Shown here piece by piece: positions 1 to 8,851 of a stretch of 64,000 nt of DNA (positions are counted from its first letter, which is position 1; each line of letters starts with the position of its first letter). The stretch is taken from NCBI RefSeq assembly GCF_900105905.1, contig NZ_FNSV01000005.1, forward strand, positions 1,116,001 to 1,180,000, written 5' to 3'. The DNA comes from Rhodococcus koreensis (GTDB lineage: Bacteria; Actinomycetota; Actinomycetes; Mycobacteriales; Mycobacteriaceae). Made by a program: the position numbers and the translations under genes. Below the pieces are notes generated by a model, which had not been told where the DNA came from, searched no databases, and saw nothing but the letters and a program-made list of their open reading frames with translations.

Positions 1-334
1 GTGCGGCGGCGAGCCTCGCCTTGTCCGGTCCGTAGACCTCGATCTCGGATTCGGCCGCCACCACCAGTTCCTCGTGCGGCGTGCTCACCTGGAAGTACAG
101 GTCCCGGTTGCCGTACACGTCCGACCCGGTGGAGCGGTCTGCGGGCGGCGGTGTGATGTCGACGACGGAAGCGACGCACCGCTGTTCCTCGGTGTCGCGC
201 GGCAGGAGGTAACCCCGGCCGTACGACGAGGTCACCGGCCCCGAGTAGGTGTACGTCGTGCGGTGGGTGATCTTGTATCTGCGCAGAACCGGACGTTCCG
301 CTGCCGGGTCCGTGCGGGGCGTCGTGTCGGTCAT
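1..334 (-). CDS. Transglutaminase-like protein, N-terminal part (cut by window edge)
   Basis: Only the first 111 codons are present; the gene runs off the left end. Reading from an ATG at 334, the protein shows the beta-rich N-terminal region of bacterial transglutaminase-like proteins (RRYKITHRTTYTYSGPVTSS, then LLPRDTEEQRC). The catalytic Cys-His-Asp part would lie outside the window. The start overlaps the stop of the upstream ATP-grasp/alpha-E gene by four bases (ATGA), so the two are translationally coupled. In M. tuberculosis and many other bacteria this family sits with a circularly permuted ATP-grasp and an alpha-E protein, a trio thought to make or cut amide bonds in a peptide product. 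The substrate is unknown. Identification is good for the family; the function is inferred. Confidence 0.8.
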   Translation of the reverse strand, partial: MTDTTPRTDPAAERPVLRRYKITHRTTYTYSGPVTSSYGRGYLLPRDTEEQRCVASVVDITPPPADRSTGSDVYGNRDLYFQVSTPHEELVVAAESEIEVYGPDKARLAAA

Positions 335-2895
335 GCGGAGACTCCGCCCGGGGAGGTGCTCCACGAGGTGCCGCTGCCCCACAGCGGCTGGGTGCCGCCG
401 GGCAGCGACAGCTGACCCTTCAGCATCACGTCGGACAGTTCGCTCAGCAGTGCGCGCATCGTGGTCGTCAGCTCGCCCAGCTCCTTCCGGGACCCGCCCG
501 CGTCGACCGATTCGAGTCGGACGGGGTCGACGCGCCGCACGGTGTTGACCATGTCCTCGGCGAGCCGCTCCGCACGGGACGCACCCGAGGCGTCCGGCAG
601 TGCGGCCAGATTCGTGCGCAGCGCCTCCAGTTGGAACGCCAGCGACCGCGGGTTCTTCACGTCGAACAGCAGCAACTCGGCGACGGCCGCCGGGCGGATA
701 CTGCGGTTGCGGCGGCGGTAGACCACGGAACTCTCGGTGGCGACGAGAAGCGATTCGATCACCGCCCGTTCGGTCGCGGGATCCGTCCTCCGCCCGAGGG
801 TGGAGTCCACCAGCGCGATCAAGGTGGATGCCCTCTCGATCCGTTTGCCGATGTCCATGACGTGCCAGCCGGTGTCGCGAACCAGCGACTCCGCGGCGAC
901 CCCGGACAGCGCGAGCATGCCGCCGAGCACCGCGGACTGCGCCTCGAACAGCGCGGACCCGTCGTCGACGGTGTCGGCCGCGACCTGTCCGAGCGCGCGT
1001 TCGACGGAGCTGAGGACGGCCCAGATGTCGTTCGACAGTTGCCCGCGCACGGCCCGCGCGGCCTGCTCGACGCCGCGCACCGCGTGGGCGAGCGACCCGT
1101 CCCGGTCCGGGTCCGCCGTCAGCGAGCGGAACTCGGAGCGTACCCGCCGCTGGTCGGTGATCGGATCGGAACCCGAGTCGGCCACGGCGCGGTTCCCGGC
1201 GTCGGCGACCCGCAGGACCGTGTTCAGCAGGATCGGGAGGCTTCCGCCGCCCGCCAGCCACGGTCGCAGGCGGTAGTCGCGGTACTTCTCCCCCACGGCG
1301 ATCATCAGCCGGGCCGCACCCTCGGCGCGCTCCGCGAACCGGCCCATCCAGAACAGTTCGGTCAGCGCGCGCGGCGACGTCATCAGGTCGGACGTCGTCG
1401 CCGCATACGTGGGCAGGGTCTCCCCGTCCCGCTCGGCGCCGTCGCCCGGGTCGGTGGACGCCGTGCGCTGCGCCAGCCGGATCCACACGTCCTTCGCCCC
1501 GGCGTGGCGCCGGTCCCCGCGCTCAGCCCCGGGAACGAGGGACGTGCCGAGACCGCCGGCCATCGGCGTGAATCCCACCTGCTGCGCAACGCTGAACAGC
1601 CGCATCCCGACCGGTGCGAGCACGACGTCCCCGGATCCACCGGCGGCGGGTGCGTACGAGGGGTCCGGGACGATCTGCCCGACCCACCGCCCGGGTTCGG
1701 CCCGCACCCGGTCCAGCAGGGTGTCCCGGTCGGCGGCACCGAGGTCGGCGGGCACGATCGGCGCACCCCCGTGCACCGCGCGCAGCACCATCGACGAGGC
1801 GTTCGCGAGGATGTGCGACAGCTCCGACCGGTCGCCGCCCCAGAAGCTCGGAACCGACGGCAGCAGCAGATCCTCGTCGAGCAGCCGTCGGCACAGGTCC
1901 GGAAGCAACCGGGTGAGGGCGGGGTTCTCGAGGATTCCGCTGCCGAGGGTGTTGACGACGGTCACCGCGCCCCGCCGCAGCACCTCGACGAGACCGACCA
2001 CCCCGGACCGGGAGCCGGGGCGCAGGTCGAGGGGGTCGGCGAGGTCGGCGTCCACCCGCCGGACGATGACGTCGACGCGTTCCAGACTGCCGAGGGACCG
2101 CATCCACACGTGGCCGTCGCGGACCACCAGGTCGGCACTCTCCACGAGCGGGAAGCCGAGGACCGTCGCCAGATACGCCTGATCGAATGCGGCCTCGGAC
2201 CGGGTGCGGGGGCTGAGGACGACGACGAGCGGGTCCTCGGTGCCCGCGGGAGCGGCGTCGATCGCCGCGAGCCGCATCGACTGGGCGAACGAGGACAGCG
2301 GGCGCGGTCCGACCGTCTCGTAGATACCGGGCATCGCCCGTGCGATGACGCGGCGGTCCGCCATCGCGTAGCCGGCGCCCGCCGGGGACTGCGTGTGGTC
2401 GCGCAGCGCGTGGAACGTGCCGTCCGCCCCGCGGCCGACGTCGAGTCCGTGCAGGAACAGCTGGTGGCGGCCCGGCACCGTGATGCCGTGCGCCGCACGG
2501 ACGTAGCCGGGGTGCCCGAACACCGTGCGGGCCGGGACGGCGCCGCTCCGGACGAGAGTCATCGGTCCGTACAGGTCCGCGAGTACCGCGTCGAGAAGCC
2601 GGGAGCGCTGCACGAAGCCCGCCGCCAGCTGCTCCCACTCCTCGGCCGCGACGATCAGCGGGACGGCGTCGATCTCCCATCGTGGCGGTGCGATCGGCGC
2701 GTCCGAACCGTCGAGGGGGTTGTAGGTGATCCCGTGGTTGTCGACGAGCAACCGGATGCGGGACTGCAGGCGGCGGACGGAGTCCGGCCCGCCGTCCGTG
2801 AAGTCCTGGGCCAACTCCGCCCACGGTTCCCGGAGGCCGCCGTCGTGGTCAAACAGTTCGTCGTAGCCCGCGCCGTCGTGCGGCGAGACGCTCAT
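331..2895 (-). CDS. Fused circularly permuted ATP-grasp / alpha-E protein
   Basis: An 854-residue protein starting at ATG 2895, immediately after the stop of the DUF389 gene (TGATGA, one base shared). The first ~480 residues match the circularly permuted ATP-grasp family (PLDGSDAPIAPPRWEIDAVP, HGITVPGRHQLFLHGLDVGR, later VVNTLGSGILENPALTRLLP). The last ~320 residues match the alpha-E (DUF403) helical domain (SPRALTELFWMGRFAERAEG, then RRNRSIRPAAVAELLLFD). In many bacteria these are two genes; a single fused protein is known from mycobacterial Rv2567. Related systems are predicted peptide or amide ligases acting with the transglutaminase encoded next. The reading frame stays open upstream to 3567, but that part is antisense-frame noise over DUF389; the MSVSPHDG start fits the family length. 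Confidence 0.85.
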   Translation of the reverse strand: MSVSPHDGAGYDELFDHDGGLREPWAELAQDFTDGGPDSVRRLQSRIRLLVDNHGITYNPLDGSDAPIAPPRWEIDAVPLIVAAEEWEQLAAGFVQRSRLLDAVLADLYGPMTLVRSGAVPARTVFGHPGYVRAAHGITVPGRHQLFLHGLDVGRGADGTFHALRDHTQSPAGAGYAMADRRVIARAMPGIYETVGPRPLSSFAQSMRLAAIDAAPAGTEDPLVVVLSPRTRSEAAFDQAYLATVLGFPLVESADLVVRDGHVWMRSLGSLERVDVIVRRVDADLADPLDLRPGSRSGVVGLVEVLRRGAVTVVNTLGSGILENPALTRLLPDLCRRLLDEDLLLPSVPSFWGGDRSELSHILANASSMVLRAVHGGAPIVPADLGAADRDTLLDRVRAEPGRWVGQIVPDPSYAPAAGGSGDVVLAPVGMRLFSVAQQVGFTPMAGGLGTSLVPGAERGDRRHAGAKDVWIRLAQRTASTDPGDGAERDGETLPTYAATTSDLMTSPRALTELFWMGRFAERAEGAARLMIAVGEKYRDYRLRPWLAGGGSLPILLNTVLRVADAGNRAVADSGSDPITDQRRVRSEFRSLTADPDRDGSLAHAVRGVEQAARAVRGQLSNDIWAVLSSVERALGQVAADTVDDGSALFEAQSAVLGGMLALSGVAAESLVRDTGWHVMDIGKRIERASTLIALVDSTLGRRTDPATERAVIESLLVATESSVVYRRRNRSIRPAAVAELLLFDVKNPRSLAFQLEALRTNLAALPDASGASRAERLAEDMVNTVRRVDPVRLESVDAGGSRKELGELTTTMRALLSELSDVMLKGQLSLPGGTQPLWGSGTSWSTSPGGVSA

Positions 2896-3866
2896 CAGGC
2901 CCTCCGCCGCTGCGCCACGGAGCGTTCTTTCCGCGCCTGCTCGAGCAGCCGGCGGGGATCGCCGCCGCTGCGGAGTCGCAGCGCCAGGACCAGGACGCCG
3001 GCGACGACGATGCCCACCATGTTGACCCCGAGTTGCAGCGCCGCCAGTGCCGCGACGCGCCATTCGCCCACGGTGACCGCGACGACGGCGAATCCGGCGG
3101 CCGGAACGGTGGTGACGGAGATGAAGACGCCGACGAGCGCCGCCGACTTCGAGGACACGAGCGCGAGCATGCCCGCCGCGCCGGCGAGCAGCGCGACGAT
3201 CAGCGACAGCGGTCCGACCCGGTAGATGAAGTCGACCTGGTCGAGGGACTCGATGCTCTCGAACTCCATCCAGCCGAGCCGCTCCATCAGCAGGGTCGCG
3301 ACCAGCGTCGCCGCCATCGCGAACGGGAAACCGAACAGCAGGGCGATCAGCGACCGCCGCGCCAGCCCCAGCTTGCGCCGCATCAGGGCGACGGCAAGCG
3401 CGGCGAGCGGTCCGAACTCCGGTCCCACCACCATGGCCCCGACGACGGTGATCGGCGAGTCGGTCACCACACCCACCGCAGCCAGCAGGCACGCGATGGT
3501 GAGGAACGCGAGGAAGGTGCCGTTGAGCGTCGACTCCTCGCGCGTCCGGCTGACCAGTTCCTCCCACACGACGCTGTCCGCGGGATCGCCCGGGGCCGCC
3601 TTCTCCGCCTCGTGTGCGGACTTCGAGAGCACCGTGTCGACGGGCTCCACCGTGATCGCGCCGGTGCGATCGATTCCCAGGGCCTCGAGCGCGTCGATCA
3701 CGTCATTCGCGGACTCGCGGGCCACATCGGTCTGGATCGCGTCACCGGCGGGGTCGATCGCGGCGTCGCGCAGCACCACCACATGGGTCGCGCCGGGTTC
3801 CGCGGCGAGCACACCGAGGACGTCCTCGGTGCGCTCGGCCGGACAGATCACTCGCAGGTGCAACAT
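2895..3866 (-). CDS. DUF389 family membrane protein
   Basis: A 323-residue protein. Residues 1-80 form a small ACT/ferredoxin-like soluble domain (MLHLRVICPAERTEDVLGVL). From about residue 115 there are six or so hydrophobic segments, including the family-typical stretch DSPITVVGAMVVGPEFGPLA, which is the hallmark of DUF389 (TIGR00341) proteins. The C-terminus is basic and cytoplasmic. The transport or channel role of the family is not established. It lies between aspS and the ATP-grasp gene on the same strand and probably belongs to the transcript that continues into the ligase cluster. Start ATG at 3866 chosen because the soluble domain begins there. Confidence 0.85.
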   Translation of the reverse strand: MLHLRVICPAERTEDVLGVLAAEPGATHVVVLRDAAIDPAGDAIQTDVARESANDVIDALEALGIDRTGAITVEPVDTVLSKSAHEAEKAAPGDPADSVVWEELVSRTREESTLNGTFLAFLTIACLLAAVGVVTDSPITVVGAMVVGPEFGPLAALAVALMRRKLGLARRSLIALLFGFPFAMAATLVATLLMERLGWMEFESIESLDQVDFIYRVGPLSLIVALLAGAAGMLALVSSKSAALVGVFISVTTVPAAGFAVVAVTVGEWRVAALAALQLGVNMVGIVVAGVLVLALRLRSGGDPRRLLEQARKERSVAQRRRA

Positions 3867-3935
3867 CGTGTCCCCCGGCTGTTCCGCGTCGTCCGGTCAT
3901 CGAGTCCCGCCGGCAGATCGTGCCGGAGGACCCGC

Positions 3936-5744
3936 CTACTTGTCGGCGTGTGCGTCGGGCTTGGCCGCCGCGGCGTCGCCCTTCGGCTCCGGCTTGGCGT
4001 CCACCCCGGACTCCTTGCGCTGCTGCGCGGTGATCGGAGCCGGAGCACTCGTCAGCGGATCGACGCCGCCACCCGACTTCGGGAACGCGATGACCTCACG
4101 GATCGAATCGACACCGGCGAGCAGGGCGGTGATGCGGTCCCAGCCGAACGCGATGCCGCCGTGCGGCGGGGCGCCGAACGCGAACGCGTCGAGCAGGAAG
4201 CCGAACTTCTCCTCGGCCTCCTCGTGGGAGATGCCCATCACCTTGAACACTCGCTCCTGAATGTCCTTGCGGTGGATACGAATACTGCCGCCACCGATCT
4301 CGTTGCCGTTGCAGACGATGTCGTAGGCGTACGCGAGCGCGGACCCCGGGTCGGTGTCGAACGTGTCGATCGACTCCGGCTTGGGCGAGGTGAACGCGTG
4401 GTGCACCGCCGTCCAGGCGCTGTAGCCGAGCGCGACGTCGCCGCTCGCGGTGGCATCCGCCGTCGGCTCGAACAGCGGTGCGTCGACGACCCACACGAAC
4501 GCCCAGGCGTCCGGGTCGATGAGGTTCTGCTTGCGGGCGATCTCGCCGCGCGCGGCACCGAGCAGCGCCCGGGACGACTTGGTGGTGCCGGCGGCGAAGA
4601 AGATGCAGTCGCCCGGCTTCGCGCCGACGTGCGCGGCGAGGCCCTCACGTTCGGCGTCGGTGAGGTTCTTGGCCACCGGTCCACCGAGGGTGCCGTCCTC
4701 GCCGACGAGCACGTAGGCCAGGCCCTTCGCCCCGCGCTGCTTCGCCCACTCCTGCCAGGCGTCGAGCTGCTTCCGCGGCTGGCTCGCACCGCCGGGCATG
4801 ACCACCGCCCCGACGTATTCCTGCTGGAAGACCCGGAACGTGGTGTCGGTGAAGAATTCGGCGCACTCGACCAGTTCGACACCGAAGCGCAGGTCCGGCT
4901 TGTCGGAACCGTAGCGGCGCATCGCCTCGGCGTACGTCATCCGCGCGATCGGCGTCTTGATCTCGTGCCCGACCAGCTTCCACAGCGAGGCCAGCACCTC
5001 CTCGGCGAGGAGGATGACGTCGTCCTGGTTGACGAAGCTCATCTCGATGTCGAGCTGAGTGAACTCGGGCTGGCGGTCCGCGCGGAAGTCCTCGTCGCGG
5101 TAGCAGCGCGCGATCTGGTAGTAGCGTTCGATGCCACCGACCATGAGCAGCTGCTTGAACAGCTGCGGGCTCTGCGGCAACGCGTAGAAGCTGCCCGGCT
5201 GCAGACGCGCGGGAACCAGGAAGTCGCGGGCGCCCTCCGGCGTCGACCGCGTCAACGTGGGCGTCTCGACCTCGACGAACTCGTGGTGTGCGAGCACGGC
5301 GCGGGCCGCGGCGTTGACCTTGGACCGCAACCGGATGGCATGGCCGGGGCCCTCACGGCGCAGGTCCAGGTAGCGGTACTTCAGGCGCGCTTCCTCACCG
5401 GCCTGGTCGTCCAGCTGGAACGGCAGCGGCGCGCTCTCGTTGAGGACCTCGAGGTCGGTGACGTTGACCTCGATGGCCCCGGTCGGGATCTCGAAGTTCT
5501 GGTTGCCCTCGGGACGCACCTCGACCACACCGGTGACCTTGACGCAGTACTCCGCGCGCAGACGGTGAGCCTGCTCGGCGGCGGCACCCTCCCGGAACAC
5601 CACCTGGGACACGCCCGACGCGTCACGTAGATCGATGAAGATCACCCCGCCGTGATCACGACGCCTGGCAACCCAACCGGTGAGGGTTACGGTCTGCTGG
5701 GCCTGCTCGGCTCGCAATGAACCGGCGAGATGTGTGCGCAGCAC
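3936..5744 (-). CDS. aspS: Aspartyl-tRNA synthetase
   Basis: A class II aminoacyl-tRNA synthetase of 602 residues, cytoplasmic, charging tRNA(Asp); bacterial-type AspRS in actinobacteria commonly also charges tRNA(Asn) for later amidation. The order is N-terminal OB-fold anticodon domain ([20 protein letters not shown]), motif 2 with the flipping-loop region ([20 protein letters not shown]), an inserted GAD domain (about residues 300-420), and motif 3 ([19 protein letters not shown]). The start is GTG at 5744 with AAGGA about eight bases upstream. The C-terminal 20 residues are a charged Ala/Lys/Asp tail beyond the catalytic fold. Length matches the bacterial family. Confidence 0.97.
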   Translation of the reverse strand: MLRTHLAGSLRAEQAQQTVTLTGWVARRRDHGGVIFIDLRDASGVSQVVFREGAAAEQAHRLRAEYCVKVTGVVEVRPEGNQNFEIPTGAIEVNVTDLEVLNESAPLPFQLDDQAGEEARLKYRYLDLRREGPGHAIRLRSKVNAAARAVLAHHEFVEVETPTLTRSTPEGARDFLVPARLQPGSFYALPQSPQLFKQLLMVGGIERYYQIARCYRDEDFRADRQPEFTQLDIEMSFVNQDDVILLAEEVLASLWKLVGHEIKTPIARMTYAEAMRRYGSDKPDLRFGVELVECAEFFTDTTFRVFQQEYVGAVVMPGGASQPRKQLDAWQEWAKQRGAKGLAYVLVGEDGTLGGPVAKNLTDAEREGLAAHVGAKPGDCIFFAAGTTKSSRALLGAARGEIARKQNLIDPDAWAFVWVVDAPLFEPTADATASGDVALGYSAWTAVHHAFTSPKPESIDTFDTDPGSALAYAYDIVCNGNEIGGGSIRIHRKDIQERVFKVMGISHEEAEEKFGFLLDAFAFGAPPHGGIAFGWDRITALLAGVDSIREVIAFPKSGGGVDPLTSAPAPITAQQRKESGVDAKPEPKGDAAAAKPDAHADK

Positions 5745-5887
5745 GGGATTCCTTTCGAAACATGGGGCAAGCTACTTCGTTGGCTGAGATCCTACGGAGA
5801 CACCGTGCGTGAGCGGAAACGCATACCCGCTTCACGTGCGAGGCTCGATCGGCACGCACCGGAAAACTGACGAGAAAGCGAAGACAC
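5745..5887. promoter_or_regulatory. Divergent promoter region of aspS and the YpfJ-type peptidase
   Basis: This 143-base gap separates two divergently transcribed genes, so it must hold both promoters. I see the aspS ribosome binding site (AAGGA on the minus strand, around 5750) and no convincing palindrome or T-box-like leader. Exact -10/-35 boxes cannot be assigned with confidence. Confidence 0.4.
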
Positions 5888-6811
5888 ATGACCTTCAACG
5901 AGGGCGCCCGAATGGACTCCGGCCGGGTGTCGACCGGAGGTGGGGGCGGCGGTGGCCTCGGCGGCAAGTTCGCGTTGGGCGGCGGCGCCGGCGGGCTGAT
6001 CGTGCTGGTTCTGGCGCTGCTCCTCGGTGGCGATCCCGGTTCGCTGCTCGGCGGTCTCAGCGGTGCCACCGAGTCCGGCCAGAATTCCGGCGCGGGCCTC
6101 GAAGGGTGCGAGACCGGCGCGGACGCCAACCGCGACGTGAACTGCCGGGTGGTGTTCACCGCGGGCAGTCTCGACTCGGTGTGGGGACAGGAACTCGCGC
6201 AACAGACCGGCACCGCGTACGTGCCGCCGGAAGTCGTGCTGTTCTCCGGTTCCGTCAGCACCGGCTGTGGCAACGCCACCAGCGAGGTCGGGCCGTTCTA
6301 CTGCCCGGCCGACTCGACGGCGTACTTCGACACCAGCTTCTTCCAGCTCCTCGTCGACCGCTTCGGGTCCAGCGGCGGCCCGCTCGCGCAGGAGTACGTC
6401 GTGGCCCACGAGTTCGGCCACCACATCCAGAACCAGCTCGGCGACATCGGACGGGCACAGGCCGACCCGCGGGGCGCCGACTCGGCCGCGGTGCGAACCG
6501 AACTGCAGGCCGACTGCTACGCGGGCGTGTGGGCCCACTACGCCGACACCCTCCCCGGCCCCGACGGCGGACCACCGTTCCTGAACACCCTCACCGACAC
6601 CGACATCGACGACGCCCTCTCCGCCGCATCCTCGGTCGGCGACGACCGGATCCAGCAGTCCGCGGGCGCCCGGGTGAATCCGGAGGGCTGGACACACGGC
6701 TCCTCCCAGCAGCGCCAGAAATGGTTCGCCACCGGATACCGGACCGGCCAGGTACAGGCCTGCGACACCTACTCGGCACGCGATCTGAACAACCCGCCCG
6801 CGCTCCGCTGA
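5888..6811 (+). CDS. YpfJ-family neutral zinc metallopeptidase
   Basis: A 307-residue membrane-anchored peptidase. It opens with the conserved MTFNEG start of the family, a Gly-rich linker, and one hydrophobic segment at about residues 35-55, placing the rest outside the membrane. The zinc site is visible as VVAHEFGHHIQNQLG (HExxH) near residue 175, followed by a downstream RTELQADCYAGVWAHY segment whose Glu and Asp are typical of the third ligand region. Conserved Cys residues (CETG, CRVVF, CGNAT, CPAD) suggest extracytoplasmic disulphides. The orthologous position in M. tuberculosis is Rv2575. Substrate unknown. Confidence 0.9.
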   Translation: MTFNEGARMDSGRVSTGGGGGGGLGGKFALGGGAGGLIVLVLALLLGGDPGSLLGGLSGATESGQNSGAGLEGCETGADANRDVNCRVVFTAGSLDSVWGQELAQQTGTAYVPPEVVLFSGSVSTGCGNATSEVGPFYCPADSTAYFDTSFFQLLVDRFGSSGGPLAQEYVVAHEFGHHIQNQLGDIGRAQADPRGADSAAVRTELQADCYAGVWAHYADTLPGPDGGPPFLNTLTDTDIDDALSAASSVGDDRIQQSAGARVNPEGWTHGSSQQRQKWFATGYRTGQVQACDTYSARDLNNPPALR

Positions 6812-6823
6812 CCGGAATCCGCC

Positions 6824-6868
6824 GACAAATTTTTTTGTCTTGACAGAATTTACTGTCGGTGCGACAGT
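6824..6868. promoter_or_regulatory. Operator array of TGTC/GACA half sites before the ArsR gene
   Basis: Five TGTC or GACA half sites occur in 45 bases: GACA 6824, TGTC 6836, GACA 6842, TGTC 6854, GACA 6863. They build a perfect six-base inverted repeat ACTGTC-N5-GACAGT (6852-6868), a tight TGTC-TT-GACA (6836-6845), and GACAAA-N4-TTTGTC (6824-6839). A TTGACA box (6840-6845) is embedded in the array and could be the -35 box. The site ends six bases before the ATG of an ArsR-type regulator, so autorepression is the natural inference. The first inverted repeat with its T run might also end the upstream gene. Confidence 0.6.
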
Positions 6869-6874
6869 GGACGC

Positions 6875-7501
6875 ATGTTGGACCTAGCAGTGATCGATCA
6901 AGCGGCCGCCGCCGAGATCTCCCTGGACCCGGTCCGGGCGCGGTTGCTGGCGGCGCTCGCCGAACCCGGTTCGGCGAGTTCCGTCGCCGTCCAGGTGGGA
7001 TTGACACGGCAGAAGGCCAACTACCACCTCCGGGCGCTCGAGGAGCACGGCCTCGTCGAACTCGTCGAGGAACGCAAGAAGGGCAACGTCACCGAGCGGC
7101 TGTTCCAGGCCACCGCGGCGTCGTACGTCATCTCCCCCGCCGCGTTCGCCGCCCTCGCGCCCGATCCCGACCGGGCACCGGACCAACTGTCGGCCCGCTG
7201 GCTGGTGGCACTGGCCGCGCGACTGGTGCGTGAGGTCGGCGAGTTGATCGCCGGCGCCACCGCGGCGTGTCAGCCGCTGGCCACCTTTGCGATCGACAGC
7301 GAGATCCGGTTCTCGTCGGCGGCCGACCGGTCCGCGTTCGCCGACGAACTCGGCGAGTCCGTGAAGAACCTGGTGTCCCGTTACCACGACGAGAACGCCC
7401 CGAACGGGCGCAGGCACCGCCTCGTCGTCGCACTGCATCCGAGCCTGAAAACACCGCCCGCGCAAGCGAAGTCATCCGACAACCGCCACGAGGAGAGCTA
7501 G
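6875..7501 (+). CDS. ArsR-type winged-helix regulator
   Basis: A 208-residue cytoplasmic DNA-binding protein. Residues 15-85 form the winged helix (LDPVRARLLAALAEPGSASS, QVGLTRQKANYHLRALEEHG, LVELVEERKKGNVTERLFQA). The remaining ~120 residues are helical with no cysteine pair of the metal-sensing type, so the inducer is unlikely to be a thiophilic metal. It ends two bases before the SRPBCC gene, forming a two-gene operon; ArsR plus SRPBCC pairs are common, with the partner perhaps binding a lipophilic ligand. The start codon is the only ATG consistent with the palindromic promoter just upstream. Confidence 0.85.
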   Translation: MLDLAVIDQAAAAEISLDPVRARLLAALAEPGSASSVAVQVGLTRQKANYHLRALEEHGLVELVEERKKGNVTERLFQATAASYVISPAAFAALAPDPDRAPDQLSARWLVALAARLVREVGELIAGATAACQPLATFAIDSEIRFSSAADRSAFADELGESVKNLVSRYHDENAPNGRRHRLVVALHPSLKTPPAQAKSSDNRHEES

Positions 7502-7503
7502 CC

Positions 7504-8220
7504 ATGTCGAAGAATTTCGAGATCCGTCGCGAAGTCGTCCTGAACGCCACCCCCGAGGACGTGTTCGCCGCCGTCACCACCGGCACCGGCGGCTGGATGT
7601 TCCCCACCGAACTCGATCCCGGGGTCGGCAGCGAGGGGCCGGACGACCCCGCCGTCATCGCCTGGGAGCCGCCGCAGAAGTTCGCGGTCCGCCAGGAGGG
7701 CCCTGACGGCTGGTTCAACGCTCTCGAGTACCTCATCGAGGCGCGGGACGGCGGCACCGCGGTGCTGCGCTACGTGCACAGCGGCATCTTCACCGACGAC
7801 TGGGACGCCCAGTACGACGGCGCCGACAAGCACACCACGTTCTACCTGCACAGCCTCGGCCAGTACGTCCGGTACTTCGCGGGCCGCGCAGCCACCTACA
7901 TCGCGACCGGCGGCCCGGCGGCCTCCGCCGATCCCGGCGCGATGATCACGCTCCGCGGCGCGCTCGGCTTGTCCGACACGTCGACCGCCGGCGACACCGT
8001 CACCGTCGACGTCCCCGGATTCGGCACGGTGGACGGCGTCGTCGACTACCTGACGCCGCACTTCATCGGCATCCGGACCGCCGACGCGCTGTACCGGTTC
8101 TACGGTCGCAACGCATTCGGCGGAACGGTCGACGCGGCGCACCACCTGTTCGCCGCGGGCGCCGACCAGGAGAAGTCGCAGGACGCGTGGACGTCGTGGC
8201 TGGACGACGTCTTCGCGTGA
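7504..8220 (+). CDS. SRPBCC/AHSA1-type domain protein
   Basis: A 238-residue protein starting MSKNFEIRREVVLNATPEDV, which is the first strand and helix of the START/Bet v 1-like fold; GTAVLRYVHSGIF is the later strand typical of AHSA1-like members. The C-terminal ~100 residues add a second sandwich (VTVDVPGFGTVDGVVDYLTP) resembling another ligand-binding lobe. It is co-transcribed with the ArsR regulator upstream. No catalytic residues can be named. Likely a hydrophobic-ligand binding or stress protein; the specific role is unknown. Confidence 0.75.
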   Translation: MSKNFEIRREVVLNATPEDVFAAVTTGTGGWMFPTELDPGVGSEGPDDPAVIAWEPPQKFAVRQEGPDGWFNALEYLIEARDGGTAVLRYVHSGIFTDDWDAQYDGADKHTTFYLHSLGQYVRYFAGRAATYIATGGPAASADPGAMITLRGALGLSDTSTAGDTVTVDVPGFGTVDGVVDYLTPHFIGIRTADALYRFYGRNAFGGTVDAAHHLFAAGADQEKSQDAWTSWLDDVFA

Positions 8221-8239
8221 CTCTCCGTGGTGCCCGAGT

Positions 8240-8695
8240 TCAGGAGGCCGTGAACTCGCCTGTCCCCGGAATGTTCGGCGTGCTCGGGGTGATCTCGACA
8301 CGGACGCGACCCGCCCCCGGATCGAAGTAGACGGCTGTCGGAGCCCCCGGACCGTCCCATCCGCTCAACGCCCATTGCTTCGTTCCGGAGGCGCCGGTGT
8401 CGAGGTTGCGCCAACGCAACGTTCCGTCGACCATGCAGACCCGGGAACTGCCCACGAAATGCGTCCTCAGCATGACGTAGTTCGGCCCGTACGGCCCCGG
8501 GTAGCCGGACGACGCCTGGGCGTCGATTCGGCCACCGCACACGCTGATGTCGCCGGGGTTCAGACCGTGCCCGATCGTGAACGTGGGTGTCAGCGTCGCC
8601 GTATCCGCAACGGCAGCAGTGGGTGCGCCGATCAGCGCGGCAGCGGCGAGCGACGCCACCACCGCCGAACGGCCTACCAGATTTCCCACAGTCAT
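8240..8695 (-). CDS. Small secreted protein of unknown function
   Basis: A 151-residue protein with a clear Sec signal peptide (basic MTVGNLVGR, hydrophobic VVASLAAAALIGAPTAA, cleavage after about residue 30, AVAD). The mature part is about 120 residues and contains two cysteines (SVCGGRID and SRVCMVDG) that could form one disulphide. I do not recognise a family. It is convergent with the SRPBCC gene, with 19 bases between stops, and its promoter would lie at 8700-8850 next to the radical SAM 3' end. Confidence 0.7.
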   Translation of the reverse strand: MTVGNLVGRSAVVASLAAAALIGAPTAAVADTATLTPTFTIGHGLNPGDISVCGGRIDAQASSGYPGPYGPNYVMLRTHFVGSSRVCMVDGTLRWRNLDTGASGTKQWALSGWDGPGAPTAVYFDPGAGRVRVEITPSTPNIPGTGEFTAS

Positions 8696-8851
8696 GGCGC
8701 TCCTCGGTCGTGTGCGGCGGGCGAACCCCTCCCCCGTGTGTCTCCGGGAATGCGGGGCGCGTTACCCGTCCGGACCGCCGGGATCGACGTACCGTTCGTC
8801 GCGCGATCCATCCGGGTCTACGGCGCGGCCGATCAGCCGGTGGAACGGGCC

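Noticed and set aside
631-3225. 864-codon open frame on the plus strand opposite the ATP-grasp gene
   Set aside because: Antisense frame kept open by high GC; its translation is Arg/Asp/His-rich with no domain, while the minus strand carries a clear family.
3033-5630. 865-codon plus-strand frame across DUF389 and aspS
   Set aside because: Runs antisense through two recognisable genes and the gap between them; composition is that of a GC shadow.
5745-5887. T-box leader for aspS
   Set aside because: No specifier stem or T-box consensus is visible in the short leader.
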